DNA from: Methanobacteriota archaeon
Lineage (GTDB): Archaea; Halobacteriota; Methanosarcinia; Methanosarcinales; Methanosarcinaceae
Assembly: GCA_030054735.1 (NCBI GenBank)
Contig: JASGVX010000002.1
Coordinates: forward strand, 1-44,459
Direction: 5' to 3'
DNA: 44,459 nt
How positions within the stretch are numbered: position 1 is the stretch's first letter; each line of letters opens with the position of its first letter. A program made the position numbers and the translations under genes. The notes beneath the pieces were generated by a model. It worked only from the letters and a program-made list of their open reading frames with translations, was not told where the DNA came from and did no database searches. Positions 26,255 through 34,653 of this stretch are shown here, one piece after another.

Positions 26255-27597
26255 AGGCTGTAATTGTTGGTGCAGGGGAAGTAGGCTATCATATTGCAAA
26301 AGCCCTCTCTCCTAAAAATGATGTGGTAGTTATAGAGAAAAACGAGGAAGCATCAAGAAGGGTAGACGAACTTGACGTGCTTGTAATTGAAGGAAACGGT
26401 GCAAATGCAGAAGTCCTTTCAAAAGTCCTGCAAAATGCTGACCTTCTTGCAGCTGTAACAGGCATTGATGAAGTAAATATCGTTGCCTGCATGACTGCAA
26501 AATTGATTGCGAAAAACAAAAACGGCTGGAAGGACATAAAAACCATAGCAAGGGTCAGTAACCCTGACTACATAGACTCCCCATTTGCATCAAGAGCTCA
26601 GGCTGGGGTTGACCTTATGATATGTCCTGAGCTCGCTCTTGCCTCGGAAGTTGCTGATATACTCTCAAGCCCCTCCGCAATAGATGCGGAAATGTTTGCT
26701 GAAGGAAAGGTAAAGATGACTGAATTTGCAATTAGTCCTGAAAGCAAGCTTGTTGGAAAGTATATACAGGACCTTCAGCTTGCTGACTACTGCATTGTCA
26801 GTGCGATTTTCAGAGAAAATGAAATAATTATCCCTCACGGAGACGATTTAATTAAGGCAAATGACCACATGGTGGTTGTGGGCAAGCCGGAAACTATGGA
26901 AAATCTTGAGAACATTTTTGGGAGTGAACTGCCTCACAGAAGCAGAATTCTTGTTATTGGCTGTGGAATTGTAGGCTTATATCTGGCAAAACTGATCGAC
27001 AGAGAGGAAAATGTTGACCTGAGAATTATTGAGCAAAGCAGGAGCCGCTGCATAGAAGTTGCTGATATATTGAAAAATGCCCTTGTTCTCAATGGAGACG
27101 GCACTGATGTCAACCTTTTAAAAGAAGAAGATATTCAGGACATGGATGTTGTTGTTGCTATTACGGACAGTGATGAAAAGAACCTTCTCTGTTCCCTGCT
27201 TGCAAAGCAGCTCGGTGCAAAGAAGGTAATTGCAAGGGCTGACCGCTCGGATTATCTCCCTCTTTTCGAGATGGTCGGTATAGATATTGCCGTAAGCCCA
27301 AGGGAAGCAACAGTAAATGAAGTCCTTAAACTTACCATGGGAAGAGGTATACAGACGCTTAGAACTATCGAAGGTGAAAGAGCTGAAATCATAGAATATA
27401 CGGCGTCCGACAAGTCTAAAATTGTGGGCAAACCTTTGAAAAAGGTAAAATTCCCAAAGGGATCTCTTGTCAATATGGTAGTACGTGGAACAGAGACCAT
27501 AATTCCAAGAGGAGAGTTCGTTATCAATGAAGGAGACCGTGTTGTTATTTTTTCCATGGCTTCAGCTGTTTCGGAAGTAGAAAAATTTTTTAAGTAA
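26251..27597 (+). CDS. trkA: Trk potassium uptake regulatory subunit TrkA (copy 1)
   Basis: Cytosolic gating subunit of the TrkH channel. 448 residues in two RCK halves: the first Rossmann motif VGAGEVGYHIAK (6-17), the second IGCGIVGLYLAK near 234-245, each followed by a TrkA_C domain. Conserved ARVSNPDYI and ARADRSDYLP segments are present. GGAAGGTG is 6 nt upstream. It is closely similar to copy 2 by eye. The C-terminus (FSMASAVSEVEKFFK) differs from copy 2. Confidence 0.95.
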   Translation: MKAVIVGAGEVGYHIAKALSPKNDVVVIEKNEEASRRVDELDVLVIEGNGANAEVLSKVLQNADLLAAVTGIDEVNIVACMTAKLIAKNKNGWKDIKTIARVSNPDYIDSPFASRAQAGVDLMICPELALASEVADILSSPSAIDAEMFAEGKVKMTEFAISPESKLVGKYIQDLQLADYCIVSAIFRENEIIIPHGDDLIKANDHMVVVGKPETMENLENIFGSELPHRSRILVIGCGIVGLYLAKLIDREENVDLRIIEQSRSRCIEVADILKNALVLNGDGTDVNLLKEEDIQDMDVVVAITDSDEKNLLCSLLAKQLGAKKVIARADRSDYLPLFEMVGIDIAVSPREATVNEVLKLTMGRGIQTLRTIEGERAEIIEYTASDKSKIVGKPLKKVKFPKGSLVNMVVRGTETIIPRGEFVINEGDRVVIFSMASAVSEVEKFFK

Positions 27598-27950
27598 GTT
27601 TTACAGGAGAGGGATGCTATTATTCCTATCACGACTCATAGAATGATTTTTGGCATTTGCCTTTGACAAACCTGAAGAAGCTCTGGTTCCGGAGAATAAA
27701 GAGATGTTTGAAACAATGGTGTTTCTTGTAGCTCTTGCGTTTGAACGCCTATGAAGTAATATGAAAATAGACCATAAAAAGAAAGTACTGATAATTCAAT
27801 ATTTTCAAACTTTTTTATTCTTTTCACATTATATTATTTCTTAGAAACTCACCTATTTACGCTTTCTATCACTAATTTTCTATCTCCAAAGACTACTTAA
27901 GCAAGCAGGAGCAATCTATCTGAAAAGGGCTATTTTTTCGAGAGAATCTT
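27598..27950. other. trkA1-trkA2 gap with a gene relic and a repeated promoter motif
   Basis: 353 nt. The first half has the kinase-like relic at 27653-27754. The second half has TTAGAAACT at 27841-27849 followed by AT-rich DNA with partial likeness to the promoter region before trkA1, so trkA2 probably has its own promoter. Confidence 0.45.
27653..27754 (+). pseudogene. Short relic resembling a GAF-domain end of a KdpD-like kinase
   Basis: A 33-codon frame without start gives AFAFDKPEEALVPENKEMF then ETMVFLVALAFERL and stop. The pattern (Pro-Glu, acidic helix, ...ALAFERL) is like the end of the GAF domain in KdpD-type sensor kinases. That would suit a potassium locus, but the fragment is short and the match is by eye. 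Confidence 0.35.
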
Positions 27951-29297
27951 ATGAAAGCAGTAATTGTAGGAGCAGGCCAGGTAGGATTTCATATTGCAAA
28001 GTTTCTTTCCCTCACACACGATGTGATTGTTATTGAAAAAGATGAAGATGCCCTGAGAAGGGCCGATGAGCTGGACATTCAGGTCGTGGAAGGGAATGGT
28101 GCAAATGCGGATATTCTCGCAAATGTTCTTCCTGATACGGATATTCTCGTTGCTGTCACCGGGGTTGATGAAGTAAATATTGTTGCGTGTATGACTGCAA
28201 AACTTATCATAAAGTCACACCCTGGCTGGAAAGAAACTAAAACTATTGCCAGGGTCAGCAACCCTGATTACATTGATGTACCCGTTACATCCAGATCCCA
28301 GGTCGGAGTGGACATTATGATATGTCCTGAACTCGCTCTAGCTTCGGAAGTTGCTGATGTGCTTTCCAATCCTTCTGCAATATATGCGGAAATGTTTGCC
28401 GGAGGAAAAGTAAAGGTTACTGAGTTTGCCATACGTCCTGATAACAGGCTTGTGGGAAGGCAGATGTATGACCTCAAACTCGATGACTGCTGCATTGTCA
28501 GCGCTATTTTTCGGGAAAACGAAATAATTATTCCCCATGGAGACGACTTAATCAAAGCAAATGACCACGTGGTAGTCGTGGGCAAGCCCAGGGGCATGGA
28601 AGACCTGGAGAAAGTTTTTGGGAACATAGAGCCTCACAGAAATAAGATTCTCCTTATCGGGTGTGGAATTGTAGGTTTTTACCTTGCCAAGATTATAGAT
28701 AAAGACGAAAATACAGATCTCAAGGTTATTGAGTACAGGAAAAGCCGCTGTATAGAAGTTGCCGAGATACTTGAAAACACCCTTATACTTAATGGAGACG
28801 GCACTGATGTAAACCTCCTCAGAGAAGAAAGTATTGAGAATATGGATGTTGTAATTGCAGTTACTGACAACGACGAAAAGAACCTTCTCTGTTCTCTCCT
28901 TGCAAAGCAAATGGGTGCTAAAAAAGTAATTGCAAGAGCAGACCGTTCGGATTATCTTCCTCTTTTTGAGATGGTTGGAATTGATATTGCAGTAAGCCCG
29001 AGAGAAGCAACAGTAAACGAAGTCCTTAAACTTACCATGGGAAAAGGTATAGAGGCACTTGCAACGCTTGAGGGAGAAAAAGCAGAAATTATCGAGTATA
29101 CTGCATCAAGACAATCTAAAATAGTAGGGAAAAAACTTAGCAAGATTAAGTTCCCTAAAGGCTCACTCGTTACCATGGTGGTTCATGGCGAAGATGTCAT
29201 CATCCCAAGAGGAGAAACTGTCATCCTGGAAGGGGATAGAGTTATTGTTTTTGCCCTTTCTTCTGCTGTCAGGTCTGTTGAGAAATTGTTTAAATGA
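27951..29297 (+). CDS. trkA: Trk potassium uptake regulatory subunit TrkA (copy 2)
   Basis: Second 448-residue TrkA with the same two-RCK layout: VGAGQVGFHIAK and IGCGIVGFYLAK nucleotide motifs, and the same ARADRSDYLP block. The C-terminus (FALSSAVRSVEKLFK) matches the relic between the trkH genes better than copy 1 does. No strong Shine-Dalgarno is seen. The separate upstream motif suggests its own control. Two intact TrkA proteins beside two TrkH could form distinct or mixed complexes. Confidence 0.95.
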   Translation: MKAVIVGAGQVGFHIAKFLSLTHDVIVIEKDEDALRRADELDIQVVEGNGANADILANVLPDTDILVAVTGVDEVNIVACMTAKLIIKSHPGWKETKTIARVSNPDYIDVPVTSRSQVGVDIMICPELALASEVADVLSNPSAIYAEMFAGGKVKVTEFAIRPDNRLVGRQMYDLKLDDCCIVSAIFRENEIIIPHGDDLIKANDHVVVVGKPRGMEDLEKVFGNIEPHRNKILLIGCGIVGFYLAKIIDKDENTDLKVIEYRKSRCIEVAEILENTLILNGDGTDVNLLREESIENMDVVIAVTDNDEKNLLCSLLAKQMGAKKVIARADRSDYLPLFEMVGIDIAVSPREATVNEVLKLTMGKGIEALATLEGEKAEIIEYTASRQSKIVGKKLSKIKFPKGSLVTMVVHGEDVIIPRGETVILEGDRVIVFALSSAVRSVEKLFK

Positions 29298-29350
29298 GGA
29301 ATAAATACAATTCTTTTCTTTTGCTGCTCCTTATATCGAAATATCATTAA

Positions 29351-29469
29351 GGAATGGTGCAAATTTAATTTCAAAGACTTATGCCTTACATTGCCATTAA
29401 TGATACTGGGAACTGCAATTATAGAGCCATTAGCAAAGTGAAAACTTGAAATCATATTTCAACTATTCC
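29351..29469 (+). repeat. About 120-bp interspersed repeat, copy B
   Basis: Runs GGAATGGTGCAAATTT to CAACTATTCC and is the plus-strand counterpart of 12706-12828. It lies in the trkA2-trkH1 gap, so it is inserted in an operon-like setting and may alter trkH1 expression. Confidence 0.8.
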
Positions 29470-29535
29470 TGAGCAGGAATAAATACAAATACAAATACAG
29501 AGTAAGGGCATAAGTTTCAAAAAAAGAGGAGCAGC

Positions 29536-30969
29536 ATGAATTATAAAGTTGTCCTGTATGCACTTGGAGGTTTGCTCAGGCTCCTGGGTCTATTTATGAT
29601 AATCCCTTTAGGGGTTGCATACTATTACGGGGAAAGTTTAACTCCTTTTCTGGTTTCTATTTTTATAACTTCCCTTACAGGATTTCTCCTGCTCTCCTTT
29701 AAGACCAGAGATGAATGGATGCGGAAGGAGGGATTTGCTATTGTTGCTCTGGGCTGGCTTGCAGCTGCCATTTTTGGAGCAATCCCTTTCATAATGGATG
29801 GAATTTCCCCTCTTAATGCACTTTTTGAATCCATGTCAGGATTTACAACCACAGGATCATCAATTCTTACTGATATAGAAAGCCACCCGAAAAGCATCCT
29901 TTTCTGGAGAGGTTTGATTATGTGGATAGGGGGCATGGGCATTATTGTGCTCTTTATTGCAATACTTCCAAAACTGGGGGTTGCAGGACGCCAGCTTTTC
30001 CGTGCCGAATCACCTGGGCCAACTGAGGATAAACTTAAACCGAGGGTTAAAGATACTGCAAGAATTCTCTGGATGGTCTATTTTGTGATCTCATTGGCAA
30101 TGGTTATTGCTCTCATGCTTGCAGGCGTTTCTCTCTATGATGCACTTAATCACACTTTTACTACAATGGCTTGCGGAGGTTTCTCAAATTATGCACTGAG
30201 TATTGGAGCTTTCAGGAGCCCTCTAGTTGAGTATATAATAACCCTTTTTACCTTTATTGCAGGCGCAAATTTTGCTCTTCATTATAGAGCAATCTATATA
30301 GATAAGAACTTCCTTCTTAAAGACGAGGAATTCAGGTTCTACACCGCTATTGTCCTTTCAGCAAGCGGACTTCTTACTTTTCTGCTCTGGAGGGATATGG
30401 GTACAGGTCTTCTTGATTCATTCAGGCTTGCAATTTTCCAGGTAGTTACAATCATAACAAGTACAGGATTTTCATCAACAGATTTTAATCTCTGGTCCGA
30501 ACCTGCTAAAATGGTTCTTCTTGTAGTTATGTTCATTGGAGCCTGCGCCGGTTCTACAGGTGGAGGAATCAAAGTTGTACGCATTCTGATCTTACTCAAA
30601 CACAGCAGGGCAGAACTGTTCAAGGCCCTTCACCCGAGAGCCGTAAAAAGCATCAAATTCAATAATAAACCTGTCCCTGATGAAGTTGTCAGCTCTATTG
30701 TCTCGTTCACTGTTATATATCTCCTTGTCTTTCTCACAAGTGCACTTATTCTCTCGCTTCTTGGGTCGGATATTATAACTTCAATTACTGCTTCCATAGC
30801 TACCCTTGGCAATATAGGGCCGGGCCTTGGTGAAGTAGTGGGTCCTATGGGCTCTTTTGATCCAATTCCTCCTCCTGGGAAGTTAGTTCTGATTGCAAAT
30901 ATGTGGATCGGGAGGCTTGAAGTCTATACAGTTATTTCGCTATTGACGCCTGAGTTCTGGAAAAAATAA
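29536..30969 (+). CDS. trkH: Trk potassium uptake channel TrkH (copy 1)
   Basis: The membrane K+ channel/translocation subunit, 477 residues with four M1-P-M2 repeats. The pore loops show SGFTTTG (first), TTMACGGFSNY (second), TSTGFSSTDF (third) and ATLGNIGPGLG (fourth), each with the filter glycine. GAGGAG is 5 nt before ATG. The C-terminus (LLTPEFWKK) is usual. It pairs with TrkA. Confidence 0.95.
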   Translation: MNYKVVLYALGGLLRLLGLFMIIPLGVAYYYGESLTPFLVSIFITSLTGFLLLSFKTRDEWMRKEGFAIVALGWLAAAIFGAIPFIMDGISPLNALFESMSGFTTTGSSILTDIESHPKSILFWRGLIMWIGGMGIIVLFIAILPKLGVAGRQLFRAESPGPTEDKLKPRVKDTARILWMVYFVISLAMVIALMLAGVSLYDALNHTFTTMACGGFSNYALSIGAFRSPLVEYIITLFTFIAGANFALHYRAIYIDKNFLLKDEEFRFYTAIVLSASGLLTFLLWRDMGTGLLDSFRLAIFQVVTIITSTGFSSTDFNLWSEPAKMVLLVVMFIGACAGSTGGGIKVVRILILLKHSRAELFKALHPRAVKSIKFNNKPVPDEVVSSIVSFTVIYLLVFLTSALILSLLGSDIITSITASIATLGNIGPGLGEVVGPMGSFDPIPPPGKLVLIANMWIGRLEVYTVISLLTPEFWKK

Positions 30970-30979
30970 TTCCTTGAAA

Positions 30980-31111
30980 AATTCAATTCTTAGCATGATA
31001 GTTGATGGAAAAGACGTAATTGTCCCAGGAGGAGAATCTGTCATCCAGGAAAGGGATAAAACTATTGTTTTTGCTCTTTCTTTAACTGTCAGGTCTGTTG
31101 AGAAATTGTAA
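30980..31111 (+). pseudogene. trkA: trkA C-terminal relic between the trkH genes
   Basis: From ATG 30995 a 38-codon frame gives MIVDGKDVIVPGGESVIQER then DKTIVFALSLTVRSVEKL and stop. This aligns residue for residue with the end of TrkA copy 2 (MVVHGEDVIIPRGETVILEG, then DRVIVFALSSAVRSVEKL). Bases just upstream (AAATTCAATTCT) still echo the preceding trkA codons. The other 400 codons are deleted. It marks the site of a lost trkA directly before trkH2. Confidence 0.9.
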
Positions 31112-31170
31112 AACAAGGAATGAAACCGAGTACATTGAAAAAATCTTAAGCTGCAAAATGGTGGATCCAT

Positions 31171-32601
31171 ATGAATTATAAAGTCGTCCTGTATGCACTT
31201 GGAGGTTTACTCAGGCTTCTGGGCTTTTTCATGATATTCCCTCTTGGAGTTGCATATTATTATGGAGAAAGCTTAACTCCTTTTCTTGTCTCTATCTTCA
31301 TAACTAGCTTTACAGGATTTCTCCTGCTCTCCTTAAAGACTAAAGATGAATGGATGCGGAAGGATGGCTTTGCAATTGTTGCTCTGGGATGGCTTGCAGC
31401 TGCCATCTTTGGTTCAATCCCTTTTATAATGGATGGAATTTCCCCTCTTAATGCCCTTTTTGAAGCCATGTCGGGATTTACAACTGTTGGATCAACAATT
31501 CTTACTGATATTGAAAGCCATCCAAAAAGCATTCTTTTCTGGAGAAGTCTAATTATGTGGCTCGGTGGCATGGGTATTATCGTGCTTTTTATTGCCATCC
31601 TCCCTAAACTCGGAGTTGCTGGCCGCCAGCTATTCCGTGCCGAAATGCCTGGACCAACTGAGGATAAACTGAAACCAAGAATTAAAGATACTGCAAGAAT
31701 TCTCTGGACGCTTTATTTCGTAATTTCATTGGCAATGGTTCTTGCTCTTCTTCTTGCAGGAGTTTCTTTATATGACGCACTGACTCACACTTTTGCTGCA
31801 ATGAGTTGCGGAGGTTTTTCCAACTATTCATTGAGTGTTGCGGCTTTCAATAGTCCTCTTGTAGAATGCATAATAACTTTTTTCACTTTCTTTGCAGGTG
31901 TAAACTTTGTTCTTCATTATAGAGCAATTTATATAGACAAGAATTTCCTGCTTAAGGACGATGAATTCAGATTATATGTTACTATTGTCCTTTCAGCAAG
32001 CGGACTTCTTACTTTTCTGCTCTGGCGGGATATGGGTACAGGACTTTCTGATTCTTTCAGGCTTGCAATTTTTCAGGTCGTTACAGTCATAACAACTACA
32101 GGTTTTTCATTAACAGATTTTAATCTCTGGCCCGACTCTGCAAAAATGATACTTCTCATACTTATGTTCTCAGGGGCCTGCGCCGGTTCTACAGGTGGAG
32201 GAATCAAAGTTGTTCGTATTCTCATTTTACTAAGGCACAGCAGGGTGGAATTATTTAAGGTCCTGCATCCGAAAGCCGTAAGAAGTGTAAAATTCAACAA
32301 TAAAATTGTGCCAGATGATGTTATAAATTCTATTTTCTCCTTTATGGCGCTATATTTCCTTATTTTTGTGTCAAGCTCTCTCATCCTCTCAGTACTGGGT
32401 ATGGATATGATAACCTCAATTACTGCTACAGCAGCCACTCTAGGGAACTTAGGTTCAGGCTTTAATGTAGTAGGCCCTATGGGATCTTTTGACCCCATTC
32501 CTCCTCTAGGAAAATTAGTCCTGATAGCTAATATGTGGATCGGGAGGCTTGAAATATACACGGTGCTCGTACTCTTTACACCGGAGTTCTGGAAAAGATA
32601 A
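31171..32601 (+). CDS. trkH: Trk potassium uptake channel TrkH (copy 2)
   Basis: 476 residues, nearly collinear with copy 1. The pore loops are SGFTTVG, AAMSCGGFSNY, TTTGFSLTDF and ATLGNLGSGFN. The first and fourth loops differ from copy 1 next to the filter glycine (TTTG to TTVG; NIGPGLG to NLGSGFN), so ion affinity or gating may differ. GGTGGATCC lies just before ATG. Confidence 0.95.
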   Translation: MNYKVVLYALGGLLRLLGFFMIFPLGVAYYYGESLTPFLVSIFITSFTGFLLLSLKTKDEWMRKDGFAIVALGWLAAAIFGSIPFIMDGISPLNALFEAMSGFTTVGSTILTDIESHPKSILFWRSLIMWLGGMGIIVLFIAILPKLGVAGRQLFRAEMPGPTEDKLKPRIKDTARILWTLYFVISLAMVLALLLAGVSLYDALTHTFAAMSCGGFSNYSLSVAAFNSPLVECIITFFTFFAGVNFVLHYRAIYIDKNFLLKDDEFRLYVTIVLSASGLLTFLLWRDMGTGLSDSFRLAIFQVVTVITTTGFSLTDFNLWPDSAKMILLILMFSGACAGSTGGGIKVVRILILLRHSRVELFKVLHPKAVRSVKFNNKIVPDDVINSIFSFMALYFLIFVSSSLILSVLGMDMITSITATAATLGNLGSGFNVVGPMGSFDPIPPLGKLVLIANMWIGRLEIYTVLVLFTPEFWKR

Positions 32602-32703
32602 TTTTTTGAAAAAGCTGATAACCTGAGAAAACAAATACTTTGGAAAATAAAGTTTGCAAAAAATCTCATTCAGGCGGGTATAAAAAAAGAAATGGAATAA
32701 AAA

Positions 32704-32724
32704 GATGCCTGAAAAACAGGCATC
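32704..32724. terminator. Bidirectional hairpin terminator between trkH2 and the lipid genes
   Basis: GATGCCTG, loop AAAAA, CAGGCATC is a perfect 8-bp stem between convergent genes. T-rich tracts follow on both strands (TTTATTTTTTATC on plus, CTTTTTATTCC on minus). The reductase stop codon lies in the stem's right arm. Confidence 0.7.
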
Positions 32725-33946
32725 ATGGTTTATTTTTTATCACTTCTTTTGCTGCATCCTTAAAAAGCACACGAAGGTCCCAGAGCAGTTTTTTATTGGC
32801 TTTGAAGAGAGCCTGGAGCAGGTCAAAGAGGTTCATTCTTTCAAATTTCACATCTTTTAACGAATGAGCAAGCGAGTCAAGTTCAGCGTCATTAAGGTTG
32901 ATAAAGCAGTTCTTTACGATGAGGCTCATGTCGATATCATGACCTATAGTGGCTCTCCATTTTTCCTCATATAGCTCTTCAAGTTTTGCCAGGGAGACAT
33001 CGCCTGCAGATATGGCTTCGTAAGCAGCTTCTCCAGCCAGTTTGCCTGCATCCATGGCATTGATGATACCGCCGCCTGTGATCGGGTCTGAGTGGCGTGC
33101 AGCGTCTCCTACAAGCATCAACCCATTAGCTGAAGTTTTCTCGATGCTGCCTGATACCGGGACTCCGCCGAAAACCATCTCAACCACCCTGGCATCCGGA
33201 AACCTTTTTTGCAGGAAATCATTCAGATAATCAACAGGTTTTGCTTTGAATTTTCCCATTCTGCTCCCGAGAATCCCTACCCCGACATTGGCTTTGCCTT
33301 CTCCTTTAGGAAAAACCCAGATATAACCTCCGGGTGCGATCTCATTTCCTACATAGAACTCGCAGTATTCCTGATTTACGTCCGCGCCTGCTATCAGGAA
33401 CTGAGTACAGGTCTCAATATCTGCGGGCTTCAGTGCGGTATCGATTCCTGCCCACCTGCCTACTTTTGATTCGACTCCGTCAGCTCCTATTACTATTTCT
33501 GCACGCACCTCGTAATCTTTTCCTAGATGCATGAGTCTGGCTCCTTTTACGAAGTCGTCTTCAATGATAAGGCCTGTAGCTCTTGTTTTTACTCTAACTT
33601 CAACTCCAGCGAATGCAGCCTGTTCCGCAAGAGCCCGGTCAAAGACCTTTCTCTCAAGCACATAGCCGACCTCACTTCCTGAAATTTCCTCGGCCATCTC
33701 TATCTTTGTGCCGTCCGGAGAGAAAATTTGGGAACCTTTCAGGTCAGCACAAATCCAACGCTTGTCGATTTCTATATGTTTTTTAAGGTACTCTTTACTC
33801 ACGCCTTCGGCACAGCGTACAGGATCACCTATTTCCTGGCGTTTTTCAATTAAAAGTACATCAAGCCCTTTTTCCGCGGCTGTTTTTGCAGCGATGGAAC
33901 CTGCAGGACCGGCTCCTATGACCAGAACATCATATTTGTCCTTCAT
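32723..33946 (-). CDS. Digeranylgeranylglycerophospholipid reductase
   Basis: FAD enzyme of the geranylgeranyl reductase family, which saturates the isoprenoid chains of archaeal ether lipids. 407 residues: FAD loop [12 protein letters not shown] (9-20), the PVRCAEGVS motif with the family Cys near 45, the substrate-side [19 protein letters not shown], and the second FAD motif [15 protein letters not shown]. The ATG overlaps the stop of the upstream ferredoxin gene (ATGA), so the two are coupled; this kind of ferredoxin is the known electron donor for the Methanosarcina enzyme. It lies with the Tes-like gene. Confidence 0.93.
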   Translation of the reverse strand: MKDKYDVLVIGAGPAGSIAAKTAAEKGLDVLLIEKRQEIGDPVRCAEGVSKEYLKKHIEIDKRWICADLKGSQIFSPDGTKIEMAEEISGSEVGYVLERKVFDRALAEQAAFAGVEVRVKTRATGLIIEDDFVKGARLMHLGKDYEVRAEIVIGADGVESKVGRWAGIDTALKPADIETCTQFLIAGADVNQEYCEFYVGNEIAPGGYIWVFPKGEGKANVGVGILGSRMGKFKAKPVDYLNDFLQKRFPDARVVEMVFGGVPVSGSIEKTSANGLMLVGDAARHSDPITGGGIINAMDAGKLAGEAAYEAISAGDVSLAKLEELYEEKWRATIGHDIDMSLIVKNCFINLNDAELDSLAHSLKDVKFERMNLFDLLQALFKANKKLLWDLRVLFKDAAKEVIKNKP

Positions 33947-34119
33947 TTCATTACCTCGATTGCTCCTACAGGGCAGATGCGATCACATATCCCGCATACT
34001 ATGCAGATAGTTTCATCTACTTCAATCCAGGTTTCTACAAGTTCGAGCGCTCCTTTAGGACAAACTCCCACGCAGGCTCCACAATATCCACATCTATATC
34101 TGTTTATGTTGATGCTCAC
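33943..34119 (-). CDS. 2[4Fe-4S] ferredoxin, donor to the lipid reductase
   Basis: 58 residues with two CxxCxxCxxxC clusters (Cys10/13/16/20 and 39/42/45/49). Start is GTG 34119, 4 nt after AGGTGA; the open frame extends to 34227 but the extra N-terminus is hydrophobic, has no ribosome site and is unlike ferredoxin. The stop overlaps the reductase start (ATGA). Coupled expression supports a dedicated electron-transfer pair. Confidence 0.9.
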   Translation of the reverse strand: MSININRYRCGYCGACVGVCPKGALELVETWIEVDETICIVCGICDRICPVGAIEVMK

Positions 34120-34227
34120 CAGCTCACCTGTCAATTTTAAAAGTAAATCGTGATACTTATTTTGACTCCTTCGAAATGTAAATATTTTTGATATAAATAA
34201 AAATACTTGAATACATATAAATAACAA

Positions 34228-34653
34228 TTTTATTAGACTGATGATTGCAATATGGTTTCTAAGAGTTTCTTATTAAGCAATATTTTGAAACTTTATGCTC
34301 TACGAATAAACCTTTTTTAACTTCCATGATAATATTCTTATTACACAAATTCTCTTATCAAGAAAATCAGATCTGAATTCAGATTCATTCTTTTAAGAGC
34401 TTACTCTTTCGAATAGTTTTCACAATTAATGTATTTTTCTACTTAAAAGTTATTGGCTTTATTAGAGCGACGCATTCAGTATAAATATTCTTCTCTTGCT
34501 TTTCTCATTATTATATAAGTTATTTATATATCTATGAATTATATTTTAGCGTTTTAAGGAAATTTTCATTCTTTTATTTATTAAGCAGTAATGGAAAGAA
34601 AATTTGAGATATTTGAGATATTAGAGATATAATTCATTAAGGGAGTAGGAGAA
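34228..34653. other. Gap between the ferredoxin and Tes-like genes
   Basis: About 430 nt of AT-rich DNA with no gene that I can support. A small GAGATATTTGAGATATTAGAGATAT run lies at 34606-34630, just past the Tes-like stop. Its length suggests that the ferredoxin-reductase pair has its own promoter here. Confidence 0.45.

Noticed and set aside
34120-34227. N-terminal extension of the lipid-cluster ferredoxin
   Set aside because: The extra 36 residues are hydrophobic and lack a ribosome site, while AGGTGA fits GTG 34119.
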